A stretch of 64,000 bases of DNA from assembly GCA_016721605.1 (NCBI GenBank), contig JADKHS010000014.1, positions 1 to 64,000 on the forward strand. The letters are read 5' to 3'. Under the pieces are notes generated by a model. It was not told the origin of the DNA. It searched no databases and was given only the letters and a program-made list of their open reading frames with translations. Numbering within the stretch: the first letter of the stretch is position 1; each line of letters begins with the position of its first letter. Source of the stretch: Nitrosomonadales bacterium (GTDB lineage: Bacteria; Pseudomonadota; Gammaproteobacteria; Burkholderiales; Gallionellaceae). The position numbers and the translations under genes were made by a program. Positions 29,396-38,814 of this stretch are shown in pieces.

Positions 29396-29554
29396 TGCAG
29401 GCTCCTTAGGTTTCAAGTTAAACGGTTACTGATCTTTTTGATCAGCTTCTAGCTCATTTGAGCGTGATGGAACTATACGTAAGCACAGTCATAAATAATA
29501 ATTGTATTTTTTAATAAAAATGATAGATTATCGTCTATGCTAGATAGAGTGAAT
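29396..29554. promoter_or_regulatory. cbbL-cbbR divergent control region
   Basis: About 160 bp separate the two starts. It contains two small inverted repeats, TGATCTTTTTGATCA (29430-29444) and GCTCATTTGAGC (29452-29463), then a very A+T-rich stretch (29490-29536). LysR-type CbbR regulators bind in such shared regions; exact sites cannot be fixed from sequence alone. Confidence 0.45.
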
Positions 29555-30553
29555 ATGAAATACGTAACATTGCGCCAGCTGCAGGTTTTTGAGGCAGTTG
29601 CACGCAACTTGAGTTTTACCCGCGCTGCTGACGAATTGCATCTTACTCAACCTACCGTGTCCATCCAGATCAAGCAATTAACTGATATTGTTAGCCTTCC
29701 TTTATTGGAACAAATCGGAAAGCGGGTTTTTTTGACCGATTTGGGTCAAGAGTTGCTGGTGGTGTGTCGCGACACTTTCAAGGGTCTGTCGCAGTTTGAG
29801 ATGCTGATTTCCGACAGGAAAGGGATGAAAACGGGAAAACTACGCTTGTCGGCAGTTACCACTGCCAAGTATTTCATCCCGCGCTTGCTTGGATCATTTT
29901 ACAAACGCTATCCCGGTATTGAAGTTTCCCTGAATGTCACCAACCGAGAAATGATATTGCAACGTCTCGAAAATAACGAAGATGATTTATACATCCTCGG
30001 ACAGCCGCCCGAGCACATAGAGGTGCATGCCGATTACTTCATGGAAAATCCGTTGGTGGTTCTGGCGCCGTACGATCACCCCTTGTCGGGAAAGAAGAAT
30101 ATTCCATTGTCTCGCTTGGCAGAAGAGCCCTTCCTGATGCGCGAACCGGGATCGGGTACCCGGCTTGCCCTTGAGCGATTCTTTAGCGAGCAGGGATTGG
30201 CGCTAAAAACAAGGATGGAGTTGGGCAGCAGTGCGGCCATCAAAATGGCAGTGCTGGGCGGATTAGGGATAGCCGTGCTGTCTGCGCATACCTTGGCGCT
30301 GGAACGAAACAGCAAAGAGATCTCCATACTCGATGTGGCAGGATTCCCCATTAGACGCCAATGGCACGCTGTTTATCCAGCCGATAAACGGCTGTCGGTG
30401 GTCGGTAGCACTTTTCTGGATTTTCTGAAACGGGAAAGCGGATCAGAAGCGAACCGTTACTTAGCTGGTATTCCAGGGTTTTTACCAGTGGGTGAGAATG
30501 AAGCAGGTTCTGTCGAAAACATCAAGCCTCATACCCACAAACGGATTATCTAG
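29555..30553 (+). CDS. cbbR: LysR-type regulator CbbR
   Basis: CbbR activates Calvin-cycle operons in response to metabolites. The N-terminal helix-turn-helix reads TLRQLQVFEAVARNLSFTRA with PTVSIQIKQL as recognition helix, and a two-lobe effector domain follows (residues about 90-300). I used the ATG giving MKYVTLRQLQ, which matches the usual LysR start; another ATG lies 18 bases upstream. The C-terminal 30 residues extend past the normal domain end. Divergence from cbbL strongly supports the specific name. Confidence 0.92.
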   Translation: MKYVTLRQLQVFEAVARNLSFTRAADELHLTQPTVSIQIKQLTDIVSLPLLEQIGKRVFLTDLGQELLVVCRDTFKGLSQFEMLISDRKGMKTGKLRLSAVTTAKYFIPRLLGSFYKRYPGIEVSLNVTNREMILQRLENNEDDLYILGQPPEHIEVHADYFMENPLVVLAPYDHPLSGKKNIPLSRLAEEPFLMREPGSGTRLALERFFSEQGLALKTRMELGSSAAIKMAVLGGLGIAVLSAHTLALERNSKEISILDVAGFPIRRQWHAVYPADKRLSVVGSTFLDFLKRESGSEANRYLAGIPGFLPVGENEAGSVENIKPHTHKRII

Positions 30554-30575
30554 TCATATTAAATAATATATAAAC

Positions 30576-30607
30576 AAACTTAATGGACTGTTCCATCCAT
30601 TAAGTTT
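30576..30607 (+). terminator. Hairpin terminator after cbbR
   Basis: A 12-bp perfect stem (AAACTTAATGGA / TCCATTAAGTTT) with an 8-base loop lies about 20 bp after the cbbR stop. The T tract is only three bases, so its strength is uncertain. Confidence 0.5.
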
Positions 30608-30731
30608 AGACCCAGCTTTTGGTATGCCAGTTGATTAATGCAGGTATCGAAACAGAATATCTTCCATGCCTCGCTCCCATTCTTTGCTCTCACGGTATAA
30701 TCGCACTCTTTTTATTGGCGATCCAGCCTGA

Positions 30732-31658
30732 ATGTTGATTTTTCGCGGACTTTATTCAACAGACAAAAAGCCAGTTGCACTCACTATCGGCAATTTTGAT
30801 GGAGTGCACCTTGGTCACCAAGCGTTACTCAAGCAATTAAGGATGACGGCGCAGCCGCTCGGACTTCCGACAGCAGTGTTGGTGTTCGAGCCACATCCGC
30901 GTGAATTTTTTACACCGCAGGAGGCGCCTGTGCGGCTGACCAGCATGCGCGAGAAGCTTGAACTTTTCGCGACACTCAATGTGGATCGGGTACATGTATG
31001 TCGCTTTAACAGCAATTTTGCGCAGATGAGCGCGGTGGATTTTATTCATGCTCTGCATGAGAAGTTGGCGACGAAGTTCGTGCTGATTGGTGATGATTTT
31101 CGTTTCGGCAACCGACGCAGCGGCGATTTTGCGCTGATGGAGAAGATAGGCAGCCAGCAAGGCTTTAAAGTGGAAGTCATGCACAGTGTGTCGCACAATG
31201 GTATACGCATATCCAGCACGGCGGTACGCGCTGCGCTGGGTGAAGGTGATTTGCGCGCGGCAGAGCGTTATTTGGGACGGCCTTATAGTATCAGCGGGCG
31301 TGTGGTTCACGGCGACGGTTTAGGCAAGCAGCTGGGATTTCCGACCGCAAATATCCAGTTGAAGCACAATCGGCCGCCGCTTACCGGTATTTTTGTAGTA
31401 AGGGTGAAAGGAGACGGCCTGCCACTCATGCAAGGTGTGGCAAGCCTGGGCGTACGTCCCACAGTGAAACAAAACGGCAAGCCAATACTGGAAGTGCATA
31501 TTTTTGATTTTTTAGACGAAATTTATAACAAACATTTGCGCGTGGATTTCCTGCACAAGCTGCGCGATGAAGTGAAATATCTCGACCTGCAAAGTTTAAC
31601 GCAGCAAATTGAGCTCGACGTGAGTAATGCAAAGCAATGGTTTATACAACATGATTGA
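30732..31658 (+). CDS. ribF: Bifunctional riboflavin kinase/FMN adenylyltransferase
   Basis: RibF makes FMN and then FAD from riboflavin. The N-terminal adenylyltransferase half has TIGNFDGVHLGHQALL and the ISSTAVR motif; the C-terminal kinase half has GRPYSISGRVVHGDGLGKQL and GFPTANI. The length of 308 aa is normal. The stop overlaps the ileS start by eight bases, giving the common ribF-ileS-lspA-ispH order. The start ATG follows a weak Shine-Dalgarno. Confidence 0.96.
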   Translation: MLIFRGLYSTDKKPVALTIGNFDGVHLGHQALLKQLRMTAQPLGLPTAVLVFEPHPREFFTPQEAPVRLTSMREKLELFATLNVDRVHVCRFNSNFAQMSAVDFIHALHEKLATKFVLIGDDFRFGNRRSGDFALMEKIGSQQGFKVEVMHSVSHNGIRISSTAVRAALGEGDLRAAERYLGRPYSISGRVVHGDGLGKQLGFPTANIQLKHNRPPLTGIFVVRVKGDGLPLMQGVASLGVRPTVKQNGKPILEVHIFDFLDEIYNKHLRVDFLHKLRDEVKYLDLQSLTQQIELDVSNAKQWFIQHD

Positions 31659-34461
31659 TTATAAAAAAACTCTTAATCTTCCTGACACGCCCTTCCCCAT
31701 GCGCGGCGATTTGGCCAAGCGTGAACCGCAGATGCTCGCCCAATGGCAGGCACAAAAACGCTATGAAAAAATACGCGCCACCAGCCTGGGGCGTCCCAAG
31801 TTTATCCTGCATGACGGCCCGCCGTACGCTAATGGTGACATTCATATTGGCCATGCGGTGAATAAGGTGCTCAAGGACATAATTGTCAAAAGCAAGACTT
31901 TATCCGGTTTCGATGCGCCGTATGTGCCCGGCTGGGATTGTCATGGCCTACCGATTGAATTGCAGGTGGAAAAGAAGCATGGCAAGGAGATGCCGCCTGC
32001 CCGCTTCCGCGAGTTGTGCCGTGAATACGCTACCGAGCAAATTGAGAGACAGAAAAAAGATTTTATTCGTCTGGGTGTGTCGGGTGATTGGGACAATCCC
32101 TATCTCACTATGAACCACCAAACCGAGGCGGATATCATCCGCGCCTTGGGAAAAATATTCGAGCGCGGCCATCTTTATCAGGGGCGCAAGCCTGTGAACT
32201 GGTGTCTGGATTGCCAGTCTGCGCTGGCCGAGGCGGAAGTCGAGCATGAGGATAAAACGTCGTCCGCGATTGATGTGGGTTTTGAAGTTACAAGTATCGA
32301 TTCATTGGCTAACGCTTTTGGCGTGTCTTTGTCGGGCGATGAAAAAGTTTATGCGGTCATTTGGACTACTACGCCATGGACATTGCCCGCTAACCAGGCA
32401 GTAAGCGTACATCCTGATTTTGATTATGTGCTGGTACGAACATCACGCGGATTGCTGATACTGGCTGCTGATTTGAAACAGGCATGCCTGGATCGCTATG
32501 AATTGAATGGAGAAACGCTCGCCACCTGTAAGGGCGTTGCACTGGATGGCATGCCATTACTTCACCCATTCGATGAACGTGAGGTAAACATTATTTGCGG
32601 TGACCATGTAACGCTGGAAGCGGGTACGGGCTTGGTACATACCGCCCCGGCGCATGGCCTGGACGATTATTTTGTTGGTCAGAAATACGGGCTGCCAAAT
32701 GACAGCCCGGTGGGCGATGATGGCAAATTCATCGCCAGTACGCCGCTGGTCGGTGGCCTGTTCGTATGGAAAGCAAATGATGTGGTGGTCGCCGCGCTTC
32801 AGGCCAGTGGACATCTGCTGCACCTGGAAAAAATTCAACATAGCTATCCGCACTGCTGGCGGCACAAGACCCCGATCATTTTTCGTTCCACACCGCAGTG
32901 GTTCATCGGCATGGAGCAATTTCATCCCACGCCGTCTCTTCCGAAGACAGGAGAGGGAATAAACCTGCGCGACCTCGCCAACAATGCGGTCGAAGCCACA
33001 CAGTTCTACCCAGCATGGGGGAAGGCGCGACTGAAAGCGATGATTGCAAACCGCCCGGACTGGTGCGTGTCTCGCCAGCGTAATTGGGGCGTGCCGATGC
33101 CATTTTTCGTCCACAACGTAACCACGCAGTTGCACCCGCGCACGCTTGAGTTGATCGAACAAGTCGCGCAGCGCGTCGAGCAGCAGGGTATCGAAGCGTG
33201 GTTTTCATGGGACGCCAAAGAGCTGTTGGGCGAAGAATCGGCGCAATACCGCAAACTTTCTGACACGCTGGACGTATGGTTCGATTCCGGCACCACCCAT
33301 GAGTCGGTGTTGCGCCGACGAGAAGATTTGTCATTCCCGGCAGATTTGTATCTGGAAGGATCGGATCAGCATCGCGGCTGGTTTCAGTCTTCCCTGCTTA
33401 CCTCCTGCGCCATGAACGACCGTGCGCCATACAATGCACTGCTCACCCATGGTTTTGTGGTGGATGGCCATGGACATAAGATGAGCAAATCCAAGGGCAA
33501 TGTTATCGCGCCGCAGAAAATTTTTGACACGCTGGGTGCGGACATTTTGCGCCTGTGGGCCGCGTCCACTGACTACTCCGGCGAGATGACCATCTCCGAT
33601 GAGATTCTGAAGCGTGTAGTTGAAAGTTACCGCCGCATCCGCAATACCTTACGCTTTTTGCTGGCGAATACAGCCGATTTCGATGTGCAGCGGGATGCCT
33701 TGCCAGTGGATGAATGGCTGGAGATTGATCGCTATGCTTTAGCACTGGTACGCCGGTTGCAGACAGAAATTACTGGCGATTATGCACGCTACGAATTCCA
33801 TCTGGTCGTACAAAAATTGCAGACTTTTTGTTCCGAGCAATTGGGCGGATTTTATTTGGATATCCTGAAAGACCGTTTGTACACGACGGCGCAAAATTCA
33901 CGCGCGCGACGTTCCGCACAGAATGCATTGCACTATATTAGCCATAGCTTGGTGAGATTAATGGCACCGATATTGAGCTTTACCGCGGAAGAAGCATGGG
34001 AGACATTAATTGGCCAGCAGGATGAGAGCGTTTTTCAGCAGACATGGCTTTCTTTGCCACATTTGCCGGAAACAGACGAACAAGTGTTAGTGCAAAACTG
34101 GACGTTAATTTGTAATTGGCGTGCCAAAATCAATAAACATATTGAAGAGGTGCGCGCTGCCGGCCTGATTGGCCAGGCGCTGGCCGCTGAGGTGGAAATT
34201 TACGCAGCGGATGAAAATTTTGATGTACTTGCCCGTCTTGGTGATGACTTGCGATTTGTGCCGATAACTTCGCGTGCCACCATGCATCGCGTCACTTCTG
34301 AAGCGGAAGAGCGCATTGAAGTGACACCGAGCAAGAATATCAAGTGTGAACGTTGCTGGCATTACCGCGCCGATGTAGGCAGCGATCCTGAAAATGCTAC
34401 TTTGTGCGGGCGCTGCGTCAGTAATTTATTAGGTGACGGTGAGGTGCGGAAGTATGCTTAA
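31651..34461 (+). CDS. ileS: Isoleucyl-tRNA synthetase
   Basis: Class I synthetase that charges tRNA-Ile and edits valine. HIGH motif is in GDIHIGHAVNK near residue 60, KMSKS is in GHKMSKSKGNVIAP, and the C-terminal zinc finger has CERCWHY and LCGRCVSNL. The editing domain is complete (TTPWTLPANQAVSV, HTAPAHGLDD). I start at the ATG overlapping the ribF stop, giving MIDYKKTLNLPDTPFPMRG and 936 aa. It is the longest intact gene in the window. Confidence 0.98.
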   Translation: MIDYKKTLNLPDTPFPMRGDLAKREPQMLAQWQAQKRYEKIRATSLGRPKFILHDGPPYANGDIHIGHAVNKVLKDIIVKSKTLSGFDAPYVPGWDCHGLPIELQVEKKHGKEMPPARFRELCREYATEQIERQKKDFIRLGVSGDWDNPYLTMNHQTEADIIRALGKIFERGHLYQGRKPVNWCLDCQSALAEAEVEHEDKTSSAIDVGFEVTSIDSLANAFGVSLSGDEKVYAVIWTTTPWTLPANQAVSVHPDFDYVLVRTSRGLLILAADLKQACLDRYELNGETLATCKGVALDGMPLLHPFDEREVNIICGDHVTLEAGTGLVHTAPAHGLDDYFVGQKYGLPNDSPVGDDGKFIASTPLVGGLFVWKANDVVVAALQASGHLLHLEKIQHSYPHCWRHKTPIIFRSTPQWFIGMEQFHPTPSLPKTGEGINLRDLANNAVEATQFYPAWGKARLKAMIANRPDWCVSRQRNWGVPMPFFVHNVTTQLHPRTLELIEQVAQRVEQQGIEAWFSWDAKELLGEESAQYRKLSDTLDVWFDSGTTHESVLRRREDLSFPADLYLEGSDQHRGWFQSSLLTSCAMNDRAPYNALLTHGFVVDGHGHKMSKSKGNVIAPQKIFDTLGADILRLWAASTDYSGEMTISDEILKRVVESYRRIRNTLRFLLANTADFDVQRDALPVDEWLEIDRYALALVRRLQTEITGDYARYEFHLVVQKLQTFCSEQLGGFYLDILKDRLYTTAQNSRARRSAQNALHYISHSLVRLMAPILSFTAEEAWETLIGQQDESVFQQTWLSLPHLPETDEQVLVQNWTLICNWRAKINKHIEEVRAAGLIGQALAAEVEIYAADENFDVLARLGDDLRFVPITSRATMHRVTSEAEERIEVTPSKNIKCERCWHYRADVGSDPENATLCGRCVSNLLGDGEVRKYA

Positions 34462-34500
34462 GCAAAAACTTTATTCCCCTTTACTTCTTACGGGAAAAGA

Positions 34501-34986
34501 ATGACGAAGCCTGTCGGGAGAGATATAGGTGTGAAACACTGGTTAAGCTTGGCGACAGTAATAATCATCCTCGATCAGGTCACCAAGCTGTGGATAAGCC
34601 AGAATTTTGTCTATGGCGAGAGTGTGGCGGTAACAAATTTTTTTAACTTGGTACTCGTGCACAACAGTGGCGCGGCGTTCAGCTTTCTCAGTAATGCGGG
34701 AGGCTGGCAACGTTGGTTATTCAGCGCCGTCGCCGCGACTGCTTCGGTATGGATCATTTGGTTACTGCGCAAGCATAAGCAAGAGAAGCTGTTTTGTTTT
34801 GCTCTGACATTAATACTAGGTGGTGCACTGGGTAACCTGATAGACCGCACTGCTTACGGCTATGTGGTGGATTTCCTGGATTTTTATTGGGACACTTATC
34901 ACTTTCCTGCATTTAACATTGCAGATTCAGCAGTTACCTGTGGTGCGGGCTTATTACTGTGGGAAGGTTTTACAAAAAAAGCATAG
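34501..34986 (+). CDS. lspA: Lipoprotein signal peptidase
   Basis: Membrane aspartyl protease that cleaves prolipoproteins before the lipobox cysteine; BamB and ApbE here are examples of substrates. Four hydrophobic helices are visible. The catalytic aspartates lie in GNLIDRTAYGYVVDF and FPAFNIADSAV. The 161-aa length is normal. A GTG 30 bases into the frame (VKHWLSLATV) is an alternative start. It lies 40 bp after ileS. The fkpB-type gene often found before ispH is absent here. Confidence 0.96.
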   Translation: MTKPVGRDIGVKHWLSLATVIIILDQVTKLWISQNFVYGESVAVTNFFNLVLVHNSGAAFSFLSNAGGWQRWLFSAVAATASVWIIWLLRKHKQEKLFCFALTLILGGALGNLIDRTAYGYVVDFLDFYWDTYHFPAFNIADSAVTCGAGLLLWEGFTKKA

Positions 34987-35148
34987 GATGTATCTCTGCC
35001 TTCACGGGACTACCCAATTAGGGGGTCTAAAAATTCAAAGCATCTACTAGATGCAAGACGCTAAAAGAGTTTTTTTGTTGTATATATTTGATACATAAGA
35101 AATAAATCTGATTTTTTAAAGACATTTATTATTTATTGAAGAGATAGA

Positions 35149-36069
35149 ATGGAACTATTACTCGCTAATCCCCGTGGCTTTTGTGCTGGCGTTGATCGCG
35201 CCATCGAAATGGTCGAGCGTGCGTTGGCTTTGCATGGTGCCCCAATTTATGTGCGCCACGAAGTGGTACACAACGAGTTTGTGGTTGCTAACTTGCGCAA
35301 AAAAGGTGCTGTGTTCATTGATAATTTAGCCGATGTACCGGCGGGCAGTATCCTCATTTTCAGTGCACATGGCGTATCGCAAGCGATACGAAACGAAGCG
35401 AAGGTACGCGGGTTTACGGTATTCGACGCAACTTGCCCGCTGGTAACCAAAGTGCATAGCGAAGTTGCGCGCCTGCGCGAACGGGGCAAGGAAATTATTA
35501 TGATAGGGCATGCTGGGCACCCCGAAGTGGAAGGCACGATGGGACAAGGAGACGGTAGCATGTATCTGGTGGAGTCGCCCGCAGACGCGCAGCTTCTGGA
35601 TGTGAGAGATCCAACTAATGTTGCCTTTGTCACCCAAACTACCCTGTCCGTGGATGATACCGCTGCCATCATCTCAGTACTCAAAACACGTTTCCCGGGC
35701 ATTATTGGCCCCAGTAAGAATGACATTTGCTATGCAACGCAGAACCGTCAGGATTCGGTCAAACATCTGGCCAGCCAGTGCGACGTAGTAATCGTGGTAG
35801 GGTCGCCTAGCAGCTCTAATTCCAATCGCTTGCGCGAAGTGGCACACAACATGAGTATTCCTGCCTATCTGGTTGATAATGCAAGTGAGTTGCAAGTGGA
35901 ATGGCTGACCGGAAAATTGCATATCGGCATCTCAGCTGGAGCTTCCGCCCCGGAAGTGTTGGTGCAGGACGTGATTGCACGATTACAAGAACTGGGTGCA
36001 GGGAGTGTGCGTGAATTGGATGGCATTAGCGAAAATGTGGTATTCCCAATCCCCAAAGTGCTTGCCTGA
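35149..36069 (+). CDS. ispH: 4-hydroxy-3-methylbut-2-enyl diphosphate reductase
   Basis: IspH (LytB) reduces HMBPP to IPP and DMAPP, the last MEP-pathway step. The three cluster cysteines are Cys12 (RGFCAGVDRAI), Cys96 (DATCPLVTKVH) and Cys194 (NDICYATQNRQ). GHAGHPEVEGTMGQ and the SSSNSNRL substrate loop are present. The product is 306 aa. It lies 160 bp after lspA, so it may have its own promoter; GAAGAGATAG before the ATG is a plausible binding site. Confidence 0.97.
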   Translation: MELLLANPRGFCAGVDRAIEMVERALALHGAPIYVRHEVVHNEFVVANLRKKGAVFIDNLADVPAGSILIFSAHGVSQAIRNEAKVRGFTVFDATCPLVTKVHSEVARLRERGKEIIMIGHAGHPEVEGTMGQGDGSMYLVESPADAQLLDVRDPTNVAFVTQTTLSVDDTAAIISVLKTRFPGIIGPSKNDICYATQNRQDSVKHLASQCDVVIVVGSPSSSNSNRLREVAHNMSIPAYLVDNASELQVEWLTGKLHIGISAGASAPEVLVQDVIARLQELGAGSVRELDGISENVVFPIPKVLA

Positions 36070-36108
36070 CTAAACTACTATCTACTGAAGTTGGCGCAAC
36101 TTGGGTGC

Positions 36109-36126
36109 AGACGACTAAAGTCGTCT
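36109..36126. terminator. Hairpin between ispH and ptsI
   Basis: An 8-bp inverted repeat (AGACGACT / AGTCGTCT) with a 2-base loop lies about 40 bp after ispH, between convergent genes. There is no T tract on either strand, so it may be a weak or Rho-dependent end. Confidence 0.4.
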
Positions 36127-36162
36127 AACCGTATAGTAATTGACTATCTATTGTTTAGCTCA

Positions 36163-37890
36163 CTAAGCAGCATTCAATTTCTCCAGCAACTCACGTATTT
36201 TTAGCGGATCATTAGCGCGCAATATCCTTTCTGTCAGCGTTACAATCTCTGGCAGGCTGGTGGTAAGAACGCACTGTTTAACAGGGAGCAGTTGCGCTGA
36301 ATTCATGGAGAATTGACGCAAGCCGAGACCGAGTAGCAGCCGGGCATAGTCAACATTACCAGCCATTTCTCCGCACACCGAAATCGGAATGCCAGCCTTA
36401 TTGGCGTTACCAATAACGTGTGCCAGCAGATATAGAACGGCGGGATGCAACGGATCATACAGATGGGCCACTTCCTCATCCGTGCGATCTATTGCCAGCG
36501 TATATTGGATCAAATCGTTGGTGCCGATGGAGAGAAAATCCAGCTTTTTGATAAACACGTCGAGCACCAGGGCGGCTGCAGGAATTTCTATCATGCCGCC
36601 AATTTGTATCTCACGGTTATAGGGGATACCCTCGTCATCCAGGCTTTGCTTAGCAAAGGAGATAAATTGCAAGGTCTGGTTAATCTCTGACACACCGGAA
36701 AGCATAGGTACCAGTATTTTTACATTGCCGTAATACGAGGCGCGTAGTAATGCACGTAATTGAGTGCGGAACAATTGCGGCTCGGCCAGACACAGCCGAA
36801 TAGCGCGCAGCCCCAATGCGGGGTTGCTGGCAACGCGTTGGGCACCATTAAGCTGTTTGTCCGCACCAAGGTCGAAGGTACGGATGGTCACAGGTAGCCC
36901 TTTCATTCCTTCTGCCACAGCGCGATAAGCTACAAATTGCTCTTCTTCATCCGGTAGGACATCACGATTAAGGAACAAAAATTCGCTGCGGAATAACCCT
37001 ATGCCGGTGGCGCCATTTTCATAAACTTCCACCAAGTCGTTTGGGAGTTCGATATTCGCGTGCAGCTCAATGGCAGTACCATCAAGTGTTTTGGCAAGCG
37101 TGGATTTCAGGCACTTAAGTTGGTTCCGTTTTTCGTCCCATTGATTCTGAAGCAATTTATATTCGACAAGAACTTGCTCGTCTGGGTTAACGATAACGAC
37201 ACCTTGCCCACCATCCACGATGAGCAAATCGTTCTCACGCATCAACTGGCGCGCACGATGCAAACCAACCACACATGGTGTACTTAGGCCACGCGCTATG
37301 ATGGCGGTGTGCGAAGTGGCACCGCCCAGATCGGTCAAGATAGCGGAAAATTGATGTGGCTTAACTTGGATCAGGTCAGCCGGACTAATATCGTGCGCTA
37401 TCAAAATCATTTTTACGTCAGGCATGCTGACAGGTGGCAAATAGCCCGGTTGGCCGGTAAGTTTCTTAAGCACACGTTCCACCACCTGCACTACGTCAGT
37501 TTTTCGCTCGCGCAGGTAAGCATCGTCAAATGCCTCGAACTGGGCCACCAGTGCATCCATCTGTACTTTAAGCGCCCATTCCGCATTGCATTGTTCGTGC
37601 TCTATCATTTTGCGCGATGCCAATTCAATGTGCTCATCGGCTAAAATCATCAAATGCAGATCGAGAAAAGCATCGAACTCGGCAGCTGCATGCAGCGGAC
37701 GATTGCTGCGCAATCCGGCCAATTCCTGGCGCGTGCTTTCCATCGCAGCGTCAAAGCGCGCAACTTCTTCATGTATCAGATACTTGGGCATCACATAGTG
37801 CGTCACTTCTAACACAGTGTGCGAAAGAAGATGGGCATAACCGATGGCAATACCACTGGAGACTGGAATGCCATGCAGGGTGAAGCTCAT
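36163..37890 (-). CDS. ptsI: Phosphoenolpyruvate-protein phosphotransferase (EI)
   Basis: Enzyme I takes phosphate from PEP and passes it to HPr. The active His194 is in GGATSHTAIIARGLSTPCVVG, and the PEP-binding domain has NPALGLRAIRL, GTNDLIQYTLAIDRTDE and the catalytic Cys region SVCGEMAGN. The length of 575 aa is normal. The ATG overlaps the ptsH stop, so it is coupled. With EIIA-Man and HPr upstream and no EIIB, C or D, the chain seems regulatory, not for sugar uptake. Confidence 0.97.
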   Translation of the reverse strand: MSFTLHGIPVSSGIAIGYAHLLSHTVLEVTHYVMPKYLIHEEVARFDAAMESTRQELAGLRSNRPLHAAAEFDAFLDLHLMILADEHIELASRKMIEHEQCNAEWALKVQMDALVAQFEAFDDAYLRERKTDVVQVVERVLKKLTGQPGYLPPVSMPDVKMILIAHDISPADLIQVKPHQFSAILTDLGGATSHTAIIARGLSTPCVVGLHRARQLMRENDLLIVDGGQGVVIVNPDEQVLVEYKLLQNQWDEKRNQLKCLKSTLAKTLDGTAIELHANIELPNDLVEVYENGATGIGLFRSEFLFLNRDVLPDEEEQFVAYRAVAEGMKGLPVTIRTFDLGADKQLNGAQRVASNPALGLRAIRLCLAEPQLFRTQLRALLRASYYGNVKILVPMLSGVSEINQTLQFISFAKQSLDDEGIPYNREIQIGGMIEIPAAALVLDVFIKKLDFLSIGTNDLIQYTLAIDRTDEEVAHLYDPLHPAVLYLLAHVIGNANKAGIPISVCGEMAGNVDYARLLLGLGLRQFSMNSAQLLPVKQCVLTTSLPEIVTLTERILRANDPLKIRELLEKLNAA

Positions 37891-38156
37891 TCGCCTTCTC
37901 CAAAATAATCATTAACCAAGGCAACAATTGCATCCATTGCCTCCCTCTCTTTTTCGCCGCTGGTTTCGATGTTGATGGTGCTTCCTTTGGCAGCGGCCAG
38001 CATCATTACACCCATAATACTTTTTGCGTTCACGCGCCGACCCGCCCGTGACATCCATACTTCACAAGGAAACGTTGAGGCAAGCTGAGTCAGCTTGGAC
38101 GAGGCGCGTGCATGCAACCCCAGCTTGTTAATGATTATTGCATCTTGATTCAACAT
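37887..38156 (-). CDS. ptsH: Phosphocarrier protein HPr
   Basis: An 89-aa HPr with active His15 (INKLGLHARASSKL) and the regulatory Ser46 (NAKSIMGVMMLAA). The family core is complete. I chose the ATG giving MLNQDAIII, which overlaps the end of the EIIA gene; a start 12 bases upstream is possible. HPr carries phosphate from EI to EIIA; the Ser46 region is the target of HPr kinase where that enzyme is present. Confidence 0.96.
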   Translation of the reverse strand: MLNQDAIIINKLGLHARASSKLTQLASTFPCEVWMSRAGRRVNAKSIMGVMMLAAAKGSTINIETSGEKEREAMDAIVALVNDYFGEGE

Positions 38157-38561
38157 CACATCCCTCATCCGTATCCATTAAAACAATACATTCGCGCCCA
38201 CATTCCAATGCCTTCTGAGCGACTTCCGCCAGCGGCTTATGGCTATTACAAACCGCGCGCAGCAGCATAGGCAGGTTTACCCCAGCCACCCCTACTGCCC
38301 GGCCAGGCTGAAACAGCCGCCGTCCAATATTGCACGGAGTTGAACCACCAGGTCGGATAAAACCAACACCCCCTCTCCGGTATCCAATTGCGCCATAAGT
38401 TCCCGTCCTTCGTCTTCTTTACGTTGCGGGTCATCATCGGCCAAAACCGACAATACCTTCAGGTTAGGTGACACACCGCCCATAACATGCCGTACGCAAT
38501 CCACCAGGCTATCACCGAGACCATTGTGGGTTATCAATAAAATTCCGATCACTTCAAGCAA
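38128..38561 (-). CDS. PTS EIIA, mannose family (one frameshift)
   Basis: A lone EIIA of the mannose type, about 144 aa when repaired. The phosphorylated histidine is in GILLITHNGLGDSLVD (His10 region), and VLSDLVGSTPCNIG is restored by adding one G near 38345, where GTGGTT lacks a base. The C-terminus overlaps ptsH. No EIIB/C/D genes lie nearby, as in many betaproteobacteria where the system regulates other processes. The MITE-like repeat begins 20 bp upstream of its start. Confidence 0.85.
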
Positions 38562-38581
38562 CTCCTAAACGGTAAAATTAA

Positions 38582-38721
38582 GGGTACCTCTAAAAATTAA
38601 GAGTTCTAAACAAGACTAGGCGCGAATAAAAAATGTTGACGCGGCATATAATTGATATGTAAGGAAACATTTTTGTGAGCAACAACGTATTGTAACGAAA
38701 TCTGAATTTTTAGAGGTACCC
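38582..38721. mobile_element. MITE-like 140-bp element
   Basis: Perfect 17-bp terminal inverted repeats, GGGTACCTCTAAAAATT and its complement, bound 106 bp of non-coding DNA. TTAA lies directly outside both ends, a likely target duplication. No ORF fits inside. This is the layout of a miniature inverted-repeat element mobilised in trans by a transposase not seen in this window. Confidence 0.8.
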
Positions 38722-38814
38722 TTAAAATAAAACAAGAGGCAAAATTAGTAGAATTAACCCAATAATAAATTACAAACAGCTTCTATCGGGATTAAACGCT
38801 ACCTTTCGTCATAA

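Noticed and set aside
35024..35060. TCTAAAAATTCA similarity to the MITE end, plus a small palindrome GCATCTACTAGATGC
   Set aside because: Only 12 bases match and no second end is present; probably chance in A+T-rich DNA.
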